DNA of 64,000 nucleotides from a virus. Shown one piece after another: positions 23,964 through 32,838 of the stretch. Each line of letters begins with the position of its first letter. The first letter of the stretch is position 1. The translations under genes and the position numbers were made by a program. The stretch covers positions 1 to 64,000 of IMG/VR virus record IMGVR_UViG_3300050821_016057, one strand, 5' to 3'. A model generated the notes under the pieces. It made no database searches. It had not been told where the DNA came from and saw only the letters and a program-made list of their open reading frames with translations.

Positions 23964-24949
23964 GCCTGGCCGAGCACATCCGGGACCTGGCGGGCGGCCA
24001 CGAGGGGCAGTGGTGCAGCTACGGGATCGTCGAGCCGGACGCGGGAGGCAGCCACTCGGTCCGGTTCACGGACGGGGAGGGCAACCCGCACCCGCTGGGC
24101 GTGATGGTGGACGTGAAGCTCCAGCCGACCGGCGTGGTGGTGCCGTGCCGGGTGATGAGCCAGTGCGCGGGGGCGGGCGAGGGCGAGTACCACCCGTTCA
24201 TGCCGGGCGATGAGGTGATGGTGCTGGTCCCGGAGGGCGATCACCGGGCCGGCTGCGCGATCGTGGGCCGGTTCAACCAGACCCACGACGTGTTCCCGAC
24301 CAAGGTGGGCGGGATGGACGTGACCGGCAACACGTTCGGGTTCAAGCGGATGATCGCGCCGTTCATCCTGGAGACGGCGGGCGGGTACTCGATCCGGCAC
24401 GCCGTGACCGGGGCCGCGCTGACCGTCGACCAGACCGGCCAGTGGTTCGTCACCGACGGGGACGGGTCGCAGCTGGCGCTGACCCCGGACGTCGTCATGC
24501 TGATGAGCCCGGGCGGGGCGGCGGGCATGCAGGTCAACGTGGCGGACAGCACGATGATCCTGAAGGGGGACACAGCCTCGCTGGCGCTGGACGACGCCCT
24601 GGGGAGTAAGTGGCAGAGCTCGGGCATCCTGAGTTTCAGCACGTGCGGCAACCCGGGGCTCAACCACGTGACCACCCTGGAGGGGGTGACCCAGCTGCTG
24701 ACCGGGCTGTTCACCGCGCTGGCCACGATGCTGGTCGGGCAGGGGCCGCTGCCGCTCACCGGGGCCACGCTGGGCGCGCTGTTCGCGCCGGGGGCATTCA
24801 CGCTGCTCATGAACGAGGCGCTGCTGCTGGCCGGGACGCCCGCCTGCTCGTTCGCCCCCTACCTGGGCGCGATCCAGACCGCGCTGCTCATCCCCAAGGT
24901 CCCGGCCGTCAACGCCGGGGTGTGCAGCGTCGGCCTCCTGTCCGACTGA
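23960..24949 (+). CDS. Baseplate spike protein (gpV / gp5 OB-fold type)
   Basis: GTG 23960 overlaps the previous stop. The 329-residue protein begins with a domain around VDVKLQPTGVVVPCRVMS and MPGDEVMVLVPEGDHRAGCAIVGRFN, the pattern of the OB fold in gpV-like spikes (GDEV.V..P.GD...g.ivG). A central region of repeated short strands (TDGDGSQLALTPDVVMLMSP, VNVADSTMILKGDTASLALDD) fits the beta-helix spike stem. The C-terminal part is unusual: a hydrophobic helical stretch rather than a metal-capped tip. Confidence 0.75.
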   Translation: MSLAEHIRDLAGGHEGQWCSYGIVEPDAGGSHSVRFTDGEGNPHPLGVMVDVKLQPTGVVVPCRVMSQCAGAGEGEYHPFMPGDEVMVLVPEGDHRAGCAIVGRFNQTHDVFPTKVGGMDVTGNTFGFKRMIAPFILETAGGYSIRHAVTGAALTVDQTGQWFVTDGDGSQLALTPDVVMLMSPGGAAGMQVNVADSTMILKGDTASLALDDALGSKWQSSGILSFSTCGNPGLNHVTTLEGVTQLLTGLFTALATMLVGQGPLPLTGATLGALFAPGAFTLLMNEALLLAGTPACSFAPYLGAIQTALLIPKVPAVNAGVCSVGLLSD

Positions 24950-24955
24950 TAGGAT
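24950..24955 (+). promoter_or_regulatory. Late-type -10 box TAGGAT, leaderless
   Basis: The box begins inside the stop codon of the spike gene (TGATAGGAT) and ends 7 nt before ATG 24963. Confidence 0.45.
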
Positions 24956-24962
24956 CCGCGAC

Positions 24963-26072
24963 ATGGGTTACCCGCCGCCCCCAGCAGGACCGCCCCCGCC
25001 GTTCCCGTTCGAGCAGGGCGGGGACATCGGGGCCGGGCAGGCCCAGATCGCCGCCGCACCCTCCAACGCGGTGGCGGCCGCCGCAGCCGCCCAGGCGGCC
25101 GCGCTGGCGGCGGCCCAGGCGCAGCGCGCGGTCATCATGGCCCCGGCGGTGGCCGCGCAGGCGGCGGCCACGCAGGCGGCGACCAACCTGCAGGACGCGC
25201 TCACCACCGAGACCGTGATCGCGGTGGGGGCGACCCTGCCCACCGGGAGCATCGTGGTCGCGGACGCGTCCGGGTTCGCCAGCCCGGGGACGTTCCTGGT
25301 GGGCGGGCAGTGGGTGCGGTTCACGGGGGTGTCGGGCAACACGCTGACCGGGTGCACGGGCGGGACCGGGGCGGTCAACCCGGGCGACCCGGTCCAGACG
25401 GCCGGCAACCCGTCCAACATCGCTTCCGCCCAGCAGGCGCTGGGCGTGGCGAGCGCGAACGCCACCCAGGCGAACATCACTGCCGCGCAGGCGGTGGCGG
25501 CGGCCGAGGAGGAGGCGCTGGCCGCGCTGGCGGCGGTCGCGAGCGCGCTCGCGCTGGCCGAGGCCGCCAAGCAGAAGCTGGCCGCCATCACGGGCACCAC
25601 CCCGGCGAGCGCGCTGACCGCGGGGCTGAAGGCCGAGATCGCCGCGCTCGAGGCGCAGGCCGAGGGGGCGGTCGGGTTCATCGAGACGCTCTGCGCGATC
25701 TTCGAGGCCGGGCTGACGCTCAGCCTGGGGGGTAACCCGCTCGACTTCGGGGCCACCCTGACCGCGTCGCTCAGCGCGGACGCGAGCGCGGGCGTCACCG
25801 CCACGTGCTGCGGGTTCACGCTCGACATCGAGGTCGGGTTCGTCATCAACTTCCAGCTGCCCGCCTTCGCGCTCAACCTGGAGCTGCTGCTGCCCTACAT
25901 CGGGTTCACGATCTCGTGCGACCCCGGCAAGCCGGTCAACATCTCGGCCGGGCTCCCCTACGGGGGCGGGCGGGTCAGCAATTCCGAGCCCGACCCGGAT
26001 CTTTCAGAGAACGATTACGCCTGGTGCGAGATGGGCCCGGGCGAGCGGTGGAACCGAAACCTGGCCTTCTAG
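24963..26072 (+). CDS. Ala-rich baseplate protein with C-terminal WCEMGPGERWN tag
   Basis: The 369-residue product has a Pro-rich start, long Ala-rich helices (about residues 25-75 and 155-225), one beta domain with VRFTGVSGNTLTGCTGGTG that matches those inserted in the sheath, and a beta-rich C-terminal domain. It ends YAWCEMGPGERWNRNLAF, almost the same as the end of the replication-block gene at 48853. The architecture suggests a trimeric tail needle or fibre-like part next to the spike. Function is inferred. Confidence 0.55.
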   Translation: MGYPPPPAGPPPPFPFEQGGDIGAGQAQIAAAPSNAVAAAAAAQAAALAAAQAQRAVIMAPAVAAQAAATQAATNLQDALTTETVIAVGATLPTGSIVVADASGFASPGTFLVGGQWVRFTGVSGNTLTGCTGGTGAVNPGDPVQTAGNPSNIASAQQALGVASANATQANITAAQAVAAAEEEALAALAAVASALALAEAAKQKLAAITGTTPASALTAGLKAEIAALEAQAEGAVGFIETLCAIFEAGLTLSLGGNPLDFGATLTASLSADASAGVTATCCGFTLDIEVGFVINFQLPAFALNLELLLPYIGFTISCDPGKPVNISAGLPYGGGRVSNSEPDPDLSENDYAWCEMGPGERWNRNLAF

Positions 26073-26078
26073 GATTCA

Positions 26079-26096
26079 CCCAAACCCGGGTTTGGG
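26079..26096. repeat. 18-bp palindrome, copy 7
   Basis: Six bases after a stop. Its right arm provides TTGGGT (26092-26097), placed 17 bp before TAGGCT at 26115, so operator and -35 overlap. Confidence 0.95.
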
Positions 26097-26120
26097 TCCC
26101 CACCCCTCCCCTGTTAGGCT
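26092..26120 (+). promoter_or_regulatory. Late promoter TTGGGT-N17-TAGGCT overlapping palindrome
   Basis: TAGGCT (26115-26120) ends 6 nt before ATG 26127. The -35 lies in the right arm of palindrome copy 7. Confidence 0.5.
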
Positions 26121-26126
26121 CCACCC

Positions 26127-27026
26127 ATGAGCGGATCCGGATGGGGCGGCGCGGGCTACGGGTCGGGCGGGTGGGGCGGGCCGGCCACCACCCCGCTGTC
26201 GCTGCTCTCGGCGGTGGCGGTCGGGGAGAACGTGGTGCAGCTGACGTTCAGCGGCCCCGTCTACTTCAGCGGGCTCCTGGACGCGCCGGACGGCAGCTCC
26301 CGGAAGCGGTACCAGATCACCCCGGTCGCGGGCAGCACCGGGATGGACGGGACGGCGGCCAAGCCGATCGGGGTGGCGGCCGCGGCGGTCGCGATGGTGC
26401 CCGGGCTGCTGGTCGGGCAGGTCGTCAACCTGACGACCGACCGGCCCATGACCCCCAACCCGGCCCGGTACTCGATCGAGTGCAACGGGCTGTTCGCCGC
26501 CGACCGCGTCACCCCGCTGTCCGCGTCGGCCAACACCGCCCCGTTCACGAGCGTGTTCAAGGTGCTGCAGCCCCCCCAGCAGGAGACGCTGAGCCCGCGG
26601 GGTGACATCGCGATGCCGCAGTCGCTGGAGGCGATCCAGACGGGCGGGGTGGAGCCGTCCGGGGTCTCGCTGGGCAGCTTCGTGGTGGCGAACGGCGACT
26701 ACGCGACCCAGGGCGGGCTGGTCGAGTACAAGGAGCGCTGCTACCGGCGCATCTACACCAAGCGGGACGGGTTCCTGCACCTGGCGGGCAAGAAGTACGG
26801 GGCGGGCCTGCTCGGCTACGGCAAGGCGCTGGGGACGGCGGCCAAGCGGGCCGAGCTGCAGGGGCACATCGAGCAGCAGGTCGGGATGGAGCCGGAGACG
26901 GCCGCCGTGTCGTGCAAGACCGTGCCGAAGCCCGGCAACCCGGGCGAGATGTACATGGTCCTGCTGGCCCGGACCAAGTTCGGGACCCCGCTGAAGATCG
27001 CCGCCCCTTTCAACACCAGCACGTAG
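26127..27026 (+). CDS. Baseplate wedge protein, gpW/gp25 position
   Basis: The 299-residue product comes between spike and baseplate J, where gpW (T4 gp25) normally is. Its C-terminal half (LHLAGKKYGAGLLGYGKALGTAAKRAELQGHIEQQV) has the helix-G-turn-helix layout of that family. The N-terminal half is a beta domain after a Gly-rich start. The family is usually about 120-150 residues, so this protein has an added domain. The assignment is mainly by order. Confidence 0.5.
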   Translation: MSGSGWGGAGYGSGGWGGPATTPLSLLSAVAVGENVVQLTFSGPVYFSGLLDAPDGSSRKRYQITPVAGSTGMDGTAAKPIGVAAAAVAMVPGLLVGQVVNLTTDRPMTPNPARYSIECNGLFAADRVTPLSASANTAPFTSVFKVLQPPQQETLSPRGDIAMPQSLEAIQTGGVEPSGVSLGSFVVANGDYATQGGLVEYKERCYRRIYTKRDGFLHLAGKKYGAGLLGYGKALGTAAKRAELQGHIEQQVGMEPETAAVSCKTVPKPGNPGEMYMVLLARTKFGTPLKIAAPFNTST

Positions 27027-27055
27027 CGGACAGGCCGGGGGGCCGCTGATAGGCT
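27027..27055 (+). promoter_or_regulatory. Late promoter CGGACA-N17-TAGGCT, leaderless
   Basis: CGGACA at 27027-27032 and TAGGCT at 27050-27055, which ends 6 nt before ATG 27062. It is among the most complete late promoters. Confidence 0.6.
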
Positions 27056-27061
27056 CCGCGC

Positions 27062-28177
27062 ATGGCCGACCTCCCCACCAGGCTCGACATCTACGCGCTC
27101 GGCCGGCAGTACCTGCTGTCGAAGGCCACCCAGATCGAGCCGTCCAAGGTCGACGTCGACGGGAGCAACTCCAACATCTTCGTGGGCTCGACCAGCGTGA
27201 TGATCGACGCGGTCACCCGGCAGCTGGGTTACTCGCTCAGCAAGACGTTCCTGGACGGGGCGGTCGGGGAGGACCTGGACCGGTGGGCGTACGACCGCTA
27301 CCAGGAGACCCGGAAGGGCGCGTCGGCCGCGCTGGGCTCGGTCCGGTTCTTCCGGTCGACCACCGGCGGCGGGGCGGGTTCGATCCCGATCGGCACCCTG
27401 CTGACCACGCTGACCGGGGTCCAGTACGAGACCACGACCACGGCCAGCTTCGGGGTGAGCGACTTCATCAGCGCGGCGAGCGTGCGCGCCACCCAGGCGG
27501 GCAAGGCGACCGAGGTGGGGGCCAACCAGATCACCCGGTTCTCCAAGCCGGCGCTCCTGTTCGACCAGACCATGCAGGTCAACAACGACCTGACGACGGC
27601 GGGCGGGGAGGACGCGGAGGACGACGACACGTTCAAGCTCCGGCTCAGGAAGTTCTGGCTGACCGCGCGGCGCGGCGTGCTCAGCGCGATCGAGCAGGGG
27701 GCGACGTCGGTGCCGGGCGTGGTGAGCGCGAGCGCGGTGGAGGCGCTGACGTCGGGCAACCTGCCCGCCCGGGTGGTGAACCTGTACATCGCGGACTCGA
27801 GCGCGGTCGCCTCGGCCGAGCTGGCCGCGCTGGTGGCGGTCCAGCTGGGCGACTACCGGGGGGGCGGGATCCCGGTCATCATCTCGACGTCGATCCCGAC
27901 GCTGGTCAACCTGTCCGTCCAGGTGGGGTTCCAGGCCGGGGTGAACACGAGCGTGCTGGCCGACCAGATCCGCGCGTCCCTGGTCTCGTACGTCAACTCG
28001 CTGGGGGTCAACCAGACGCTCGGGGTGGGGGACATCTACACGGTGCTGATCCGGTTCCGGGCGGCGGGCGTGGTGGTCACCCAGCAGTCGATCGTCCAGC
28101 CGGCCGGCGACATCGTGCCGCTCATCGGGCAGACGCTCCGCACCGTGCTGGCCAACGTGCTGGTGAACGGGTCGTGA
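27062..28177 (+). CDS. Baseplate J-like protein
   Basis: The 371-residue product matches baseplate J (gp6-type) proteins: N-terminal helices, GAVGEDLDRWAYDRYQETRKGAS near residue 66, strands with ALGSVRFFRSTT, the GTLLTTLTGVQYETTTTA segment, then GGEDAEDDDTFKLRLRKFW and a helix before the VPGV turn. J proteins form the wedge ring of contractile baseplates. Order W, J, then I-like is as in P2. The stop overlaps the next GTG. Confidence 0.8.
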   Translation: MADLPTRLDIYALGRQYLLSKATQIEPSKVDVDGSNSNIFVGSTSVMIDAVTRQLGYSLSKTFLDGAVGEDLDRWAYDRYQETRKGASAALGSVRFFRSTTGGGAGSIPIGTLLTTLTGVQYETTTTASFGVSDFISAASVRATQAGKATEVGANQITRFSKPALLFDQTMQVNNDLTTAGGEDAEDDDTFKLRLRKFWLTARRGVLSAIEQGATSVPGVVSASAVEALTSGNLPARVVNLYIADSSAVASAELAALVAVQLGDYRGGGIPVIISTSIPTLVNLSVQVGFQAGVNTSVLADQIRASLVSYVNSLGVNQTLGVGDIYTVLIRFRAAGVVVTQQSIVQPAGDIVPLIGQTLRTVLANVLVNGS

Positions 28178-30330
28178 CCATCGACTCGTTCCAGGGGCCG
28201 CTGACGGCCGAGGACCTCCAGGCGATCTGGGAGGGGGCGGTCGACCGCAGCTACCGCGAGCCGCTGATCGCGGCCGGCGAGGGCGGGGGGTTCGAGGTGT
28301 ACACGCAGGCGTTCCAGCAGGCGGCGCGCCTCTCGTCCGCGGTCGACTACTCGACCCAGCAGCTCTACATCCAGCCGTGGAGCGGGCAGTCGGGCCCGCC
28401 CGCCTCGGGTCCCAGCCAGGCGACCGTTCAGCTGTCGTTCTCCCGCTCCGGGTTCAGCGAGAAGCCGCTCGTCCTGTCGGCCGGGCAGTTCGTGGACGAG
28501 GTGCAGCTGGACCACGGGCCGAGCGGGCCCGTGCCGGTCAACACGGGCCGGCGCTACCAGCTGCTCGAGAACGTGGTGTTCCCGCCGGGCGAGTCGGGCC
28601 CGTTCGAGGCGGCCGCGCAGGCCGAGCGCCCCGGGTTCGGGTACAACAACCCGCTGCCCGGCTCGATCTCGTTCGTCGAGAACGTGGGGACGCGCCTGCA
28701 CAACGTGCTGGCCACGCTGACCAGGACGGCCGGCTCGGCGCCCGGCGCGCCGGTGGGCCCCGCGCTCACCTACCAGCTGGTCGCGCTCGACGTGACCGAC
28801 ATGCCGGTCCCGGCCAACGTCGGGCAGTACGTGCTGTTCACGAGCGGGGCCAACGAGGGGGCGGTCGCGCTCGCCACCGGGTTCATCTCGCCCGACCCGG
28901 GCGCGTCCCTGGGCAGCGGGCTCGTCCTGTCGCCCGTCCTGGCGTTCGAGGGGTTCACGGTCGCGCACGCGTTCCGGGTCGGCCAGCCCGTCCAGTTCTT
29001 CGACTCCACCCCCACCCTGGTGGCGACCGGCGTGCTGCTGGGGGCGGTCCCGTACTCGGGCGGGACCAAGTGGACGGTGCTGCTCCAGCAGGGCGACCCG
29101 ACCGCGGCCGTGCAGATGGCGCAGCCGCAGGCCTCGGGGCCGACCGCCACCTCGACGATGGACGTCATCCAGCAGCACCCGCTCCTCACCCCGGAGGCGC
29201 CGAGCGGCATCCCGCTGGCGGGCGGGGCGGGTTGGCAGGTGCTCGACTGGGCTCAGGACTGGGAGCTCACCTGCACCAACGCGGCGCAGCCGGAGGGGGG
29301 GGCGCTGGGGATGCTCGACCTGATCGGGGCGGAGCGGGACCTGCCCCGGCACTTCCAGGAGGGGGACGGGCCGTACCGGGACCGCCTCTGGCAGATCGCG
29401 GACGTGGTCACCCCCAACGCGCTACGGCGGGCGCTCTACCAGGCACTGGGGACCATCCCTTGGTGCTACCGGGAGACCGGCGACAACACGCTCCCCGGCT
29501 TCTTCTACGACCGGACCGGGGACGTGAACGGCGACTTCTACGACGACAGCCTGATCCTCTGGGAGGGCACCCTCACCTCGGGGTCGTTCAGCGTCGGGGA
29601 CCCGATCGTCTACCAGCGGCAGGTGCCGGCCTCGACCGGCCCGTGGCTCGTGCAGGCCGAGGGGGTGTTCGCCGGGATGATCGGGCCGATCTCGACCCTG
29701 GTGGGCGCCCGGTCGAACGGGGTGACGCTCCCCCAGTCGATCGTCTACGTGGAGGGGCTGCTGAACGTGCCCAACCAGGGGAGCTTCACGGTCGGTGCTT
29801 CGACCGTCACCTACACGGGGGTGGACAACGTCAACCTGGCGTTCACCGGGTGCTCGGGCGGGACCGACACGCTCGCGACGGGCGAGTTCGTCCTGATCGT
29901 GGGCGACCAGATGCTCAGCCCGCGGAACAACGGCACGCTCCTGTTCTCGCCCCGGCAGGGCGCGCAGGCGTTCGAGCCGGTGGCGGGGGACCGGATCCTC
30001 AACAAGCGCAACGGGGCCGTCTTCGCCCCGGCGTCCAACCCGCCCAACGACTTCGACGTGTCCCGCCGGTGGCACGTCTACCTGAGCTACGAGGACTTCC
30101 GGGGCTACTTCTTGGTCGAGGTGCCCGCGCTGGGGTTCGGCGAGTTCGGGCTGGCGTATGACGACGGGCCGGTGGGCGCGTACGACGCGGGCCCGCTGTT
30201 CGACGACTTCTACGACGGGTTCCCGGCCGGCAACCCGCCCGTCTACCTGGGCGCGTACAACGAGCTGCTGACCAAGAAGTTGGGCGGGGTGGGGTTCGAC
30301 CTCTTCCTGACGAGCGGCCCCTGCCCTTGA
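28174..30330 (+). CDS. Large baseplate/tail protein after J (I-like position)
   Basis: GTG 28174 overlaps the preceding stop. The 718-residue protein is far larger than P2 gpI. It includes a central segment (MLDLIGAERDLPRHFQEGDG, then DRLWQIADVVTPNALRRALYQALG) that may be the I-like wedge part, and a GCSGGT-type beta domain (about residues 520-575) shared with the sheath. A C-terminal region rich in Asp, Gly, Phe and Tyr may be surface exposed. It may combine wedge and fibre-attachment functions. Confidence 0.5.
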   Translation: MTIDSFQGPLTAEDLQAIWEGAVDRSYREPLIAAGEGGGFEVYTQAFQQAARLSSAVDYSTQQLYIQPWSGQSGPPASGPSQATVQLSFSRSGFSEKPLVLSAGQFVDEVQLDHGPSGPVPVNTGRRYQLLENVVFPPGESGPFEAAAQAERPGFGYNNPLPGSISFVENVGTRLHNVLATLTRTAGSAPGAPVGPALTYQLVALDVTDMPVPANVGQYVLFTSGANEGAVALATGFISPDPGASLGSGLVLSPVLAFEGFTVAHAFRVGQPVQFFDSTPTLVATGVLLGAVPYSGGTKWTVLLQQGDPTAAVQMAQPQASGPTATSTMDVIQQHPLLTPEAPSGIPLAGGAGWQVLDWAQDWELTCTNAAQPEGGALGMLDLIGAERDLPRHFQEGDGPYRDRLWQIADVVTPNALRRALYQALGTIPWCYRETGDNTLPGFFYDRTGDVNGDFYDDSLILWEGTLTSGSFSVGDPIVYQRQVPASTGPWLVQAEGVFAGMIGPISTLVGARSNGVTLPQSIVYVEGLLNVPNQGSFTVGASTVTYTGVDNVNLAFTGCSGGTDTLATGEFVLIVGDQMLSPRNNGTLLFSPRQGAQAFEPVAGDRILNKRNGAVFAPASNPPNDFDVSRRWHVYLSYEDFRGYFLVEVPALGFGEFGLAYDDGPVGAYDAGPLFDDFYDGFPAGNPPVYLGAYNELLTKKLGGVGFDLFLTSGPCP

Positions 30331-30334
30331 AGTG

Positions 30335-30362
30335 GTGACAGCGGCCCGTCGGCTGATAGGCT
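30335..30362 (+). promoter_or_regulatory. Late promoter GTGACA-N16-TAGGCT, leaderless
   Basis: GTGACA (30335-30340) and TAGGCT (30357-30362); the box ends 6 nt before ATG 30369. Confidence 0.55.
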
Positions 30363-30368
30363 CCCGGC

Positions 30369-32039
30369 ATGTCGAGCCGCTCAGGTAATCGGGGACTGGT
30401 CATGAACACGGCTGAGCGAGCGCTCAGCACGGACATCAACCGGCTGCAGGCCATGCAGTCGGCGGGGCTGCTCGAGTTCCTGCGGTTCATGCTGGACGTG
30501 GACGGGTCGAGCGACGACGTGAACGCGGGCGGGTACTCGGTCGAGAACGTGACGACCGGCAACCCGATGGACGGGGCGGTCATCGCCGGCATCTGCGTGA
30601 TCCCGCAGATCGGCACGCTCAACCTGGGGGTGACGGACGGGCTGGCCCTGGTGATCAACCCGGACGCCAGCCCGAGCGCGGACGACTCGGTCTACAAGTA
30701 CGTGCGGGACGGCGGCGGGATGCCGATCTGCTTCGAGACCTCGGGCGGGGGGGCGCTCGCCATGACCGCCAACGCGAGCGGGTTCCCGAGGATCGACGTG
30801 GTCGAGTGCCAGCGGGTGGACGACCCCAGCCCGGAGACGGACAGCCGGGACGTGTTCAACCCGACGACCGGGCTGTTCACGGCCACGACCGTCCAGAAGA
30901 CGGTCGACTCGACGTTCCAGTACCGGGTCCGAGCGGGCACGCCCAACGGCGGGTTCCCGGGGACGGCGAGCGGGTGGATGCCGCTCTGCGTCGCGCTGGT
31001 GCCGACCGGCTCCACGACCTGCGACTCGATGACCTTCTGGGACGTGCGCAACATGATCCGCGACCGCATCTTCGGGAGCGCGCCCGTCGAGGTGGACCTG
31101 CCCCGGCGCGGCCGGTCGCTCATGCACTCGGTGAACAAGGGGGGGGGGACCAGCCACTTCGTGGGCGGGGTGGTGGAGGTGGAGGGCGGGCAGAAGCGGA
31201 TCGGCGGGCAGATCCGCCGGGGCAGCCCGGGCACCGACTTCGGGTTGGCGCAGGTCGACTTCAGCGACGCGGCCAACCAGGACGCGACCCTGAACATCTC
31301 GGGCTCCTCCGGGCTGGCGTTCTACTACCTGGTGACCCCGTTCGGCCTGCCCCGGTGGGCCCGGTACACGGACGTGGCGGCGGGCCTGCGCGCGCCCCGG
31401 AGCCCGCGCGGCATCCACCTGCTGAGCACGGTGCCGCCCAGCCACGTCTACGGGATCGCGACCGCCCCGATCACGTTCCCGAGCGCGTTCGGGTTCAACG
31501 GCGCGACCACCACCGAGGCGGTGTGCTGGGGGGCGACCACGTACTCGTCGGGCACGCTGTCCGTGCAGTGCACGAGCGACGGCTGGACGGACCTGCAGCT
31601 GGCCACGCCGGCCGTCAACGGCTCGGCGACCGCGGTGAGCGGGACGTGGACGCTGGTCGAGAACACGCACTTCCCGGCCGGGGCGACCCGGCTCAAGGTG
31701 CAGGTCCACCTGCTGATCGGGGCGACCTCGGCCGCCGCCGCCACCTCGCTCTGCCCGGTGGGGGTGGACCTGATCACCGGGTGCGTCGGGTTCGTGACCG
31801 AGCAGTTCAGCCAGTCGACGGCCGACACCCAGATCATCACCGCGCCCGACACCAGCCAGATCCCGTTCACGCAGGACGTGTTCTGGACGCTCGAGGTCAG
31901 CCTGCCCAACGAGTACCCGAACCTGACCACCCCGCGGAGCTACACGGTCGGCTACACGCTCGCGCCGGGCGGGGTGCTGGCCACGCACTTCACGGTCAAC
32001 GCGGCCCCGACCGTCCAGGTGCTCGCCTGGAAGATGTAG
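30369..32039 (+). CDS. Tail fibre or receptor-binding candidate
   Basis: The 556-residue product is the last gene of the tail block. The N-terminal part has helices (TAERALSTDINRLQAMQSAG) that could attach it to the baseplate; the remainder is beta-rich with many Thr, Ser and Gly (TTVQKTVDSTFQYRVRAGTP). The layout fits a trimeric fibre that binds the host. No depolymerase or chaperone motif is recognised. A reverse-strand gene ends at the very next base. Confidence 0.55.
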   Translation: MSSRSGNRGLVMNTAERALSTDINRLQAMQSAGLLEFLRFMLDVDGSSDDVNAGGYSVENVTTGNPMDGAVIAGICVIPQIGTLNLGVTDGLALVINPDASPSADDSVYKYVRDGGGMPICFETSGGGALAMTANASGFPRIDVVECQRVDDPSPETDSRDVFNPTTGLFTATTVQKTVDSTFQYRVRAGTPNGGFPGTASGWMPLCVALVPTGSTTCDSMTFWDVRNMIRDRIFGSAPVEVDLPRRGRSLMHSVNKGGGTSHFVGGVVEVEGGQKRIGGQIRRGSPGTDFGLAQVDFSDAANQDATLNISGSSGLAFYYLVTPFGLPRWARYTDVAAGLRAPRSPRGIHLLSTVPPSHVYGIATAPITFPSAFGFNGATTTEAVCWGATTYSSGTLSVQCTSDGWTDLQLATPAVNGSATAVSGTWTLVENTHFPAGATRLKVQVHLLIGATSAAAATSLCPVGVDLITGCVGFVTEQFSQSTADTQIITAPDTSQIPFTQDVFWTLEVSLPNEYPNLTTPRSYTVGYTLAPGGVLATHFTVNAAPTVQVLAWKM

Positions 32040-32663
32040 TCACGGGCAGCAGAGGAACGTCAGGGCGATCCCGCTGACCACCTTGGGGGCCTGCCGGCAT
32101 CCCGTCAGGGAGGTCAGGAAGCGAGCCGGCGCGCCGTTGCTCCCCCCGCCGACCCACGGGGTGCCGGTGCAGTCCGGGCCCGCCGCGTACGTGGCCGGCA
32201 GCCCGGCCTCCGCGCAGGCCTGGTAGGGGAGCGACGGGTCGATCTGGACCCGACACGCCCCCCCGCACAACCCCACCCGCCCGTTGTCCCCGCAGGTCTG
32301 GTCGGTCGGGCACGCCTGGCCCTCCGCGCAGCTCTGGGCCGGGGCGGCGTCCAGCACCCACGCGGGGGCGTCCTGCTGCCCCGCAGACGCGTCCGAGGGG
32401 GGTGGGGGTAGGGCGTCCCCCGGGGGGAGGCGCGCGAGCGCGTCCTGGGGGCGGCTAGCGGCCTCGGCGGGACCGCCCGCGTCCGGCTCGGGGGCGGCGC
32501 GGGTGCCCAGGACGGTCTGGGGGGCGTCCGGAGCGGCGTCGGGCCCGGAGTCGGCCGCGACCTCGAACGCCGGCCCCCCGCAGGCGAGGGAGAGGAGGGA
32601 GAAGGCGAGCAGGATCAACATCTTGGCGCTCACGGCGCCATGCCGAATGGCCGCCGCGCTCAC
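32040..32663 (-). CDS. Reverse-strand lipoprotein with Asp-Ala-Pro linker
   Basis: GTG 32663 overlaps the stop of the small gene before it (GTGA); a later ATG at 32621 is an alternative. After a short basic start comes MLILLAFSLLSLACGG, a lipoprotein-like signal with Cys after LSLA. Then a disordered linker of Asp, Ala, Pro and Gly (DSGPDAAPDAP), and a C-terminal domain with about ten Cys (CAEGQACPTDQTCGDNGR). This layout resembles surface lipoproteins of myxobacteria. It may be a host-derived moron that modifies the cell envelope. Confidence 0.55.
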   Translation of the reverse strand: MSAAAIRHGAVSAKMLILLAFSLLSLACGGPAFEVAADSGPDAAPDAPQTVLGTRAAPEPDAGGPAEAASRPQDALARLPPGDALPPPPSDASAGQQDAPAWVLDAAPAQSCAEGQACPTDQTCGDNGRVGLCGGACRVQIDPSLPYQACAEAGLPATYAAGPDCTGTPWVGGGSNGAPARFLTSLTGCRQAPKVVSGIALTFLCCP

Positions 32664-32795
32664 GACGTCACCTCGCCCAAACGGACGACCGCGCGGTGCT
32701 CGATAATGCGCGCCTCGAGCGCGTCCACGCAGGCGTCGCGCCAGCAGCCCTCGGAGGTAGTGGGTGCCGTTGAATGTGACGCGGTTGCCGTTCAT
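32660..32795 (-). pseudogene. Small moron gene with a +1 frame break
   Basis: ATG 32795, with AGGAAGAG upstream, starts MNGNRVTFNGTHYL in a good codon frame. Near 32745 the GC-rich third-position pattern moves one base on and continues EGCWRDACVDALEARIIEH to a TGA at 32662-32660. The span of 136 nt is one base more than 45 codons. Either one base was inserted (mutation or sequencing) or a +1 shift occurs at CTC-C-GAG. The repaired product would have 44 residues and is coupled to the lipoprotein gene. Confidence 0.4.
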
Positions 32796-32832
32796 GGTCT
32801 CTTCCTCCCGGGCGCCTCGGCGCCACCCCCTA

Positions 32833-32838
32833 CCTATG
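32833..32838 (-). promoter_or_regulatory. Early-like -10 variant CATAGG (reverse)
   Basis: The reverse strand reads GGGGCATAGGTAG 38 nt upstream of ATG 32795. It resembles the CATAAGG class, as at the other two minus-strand loci. Confidence 0.35.
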
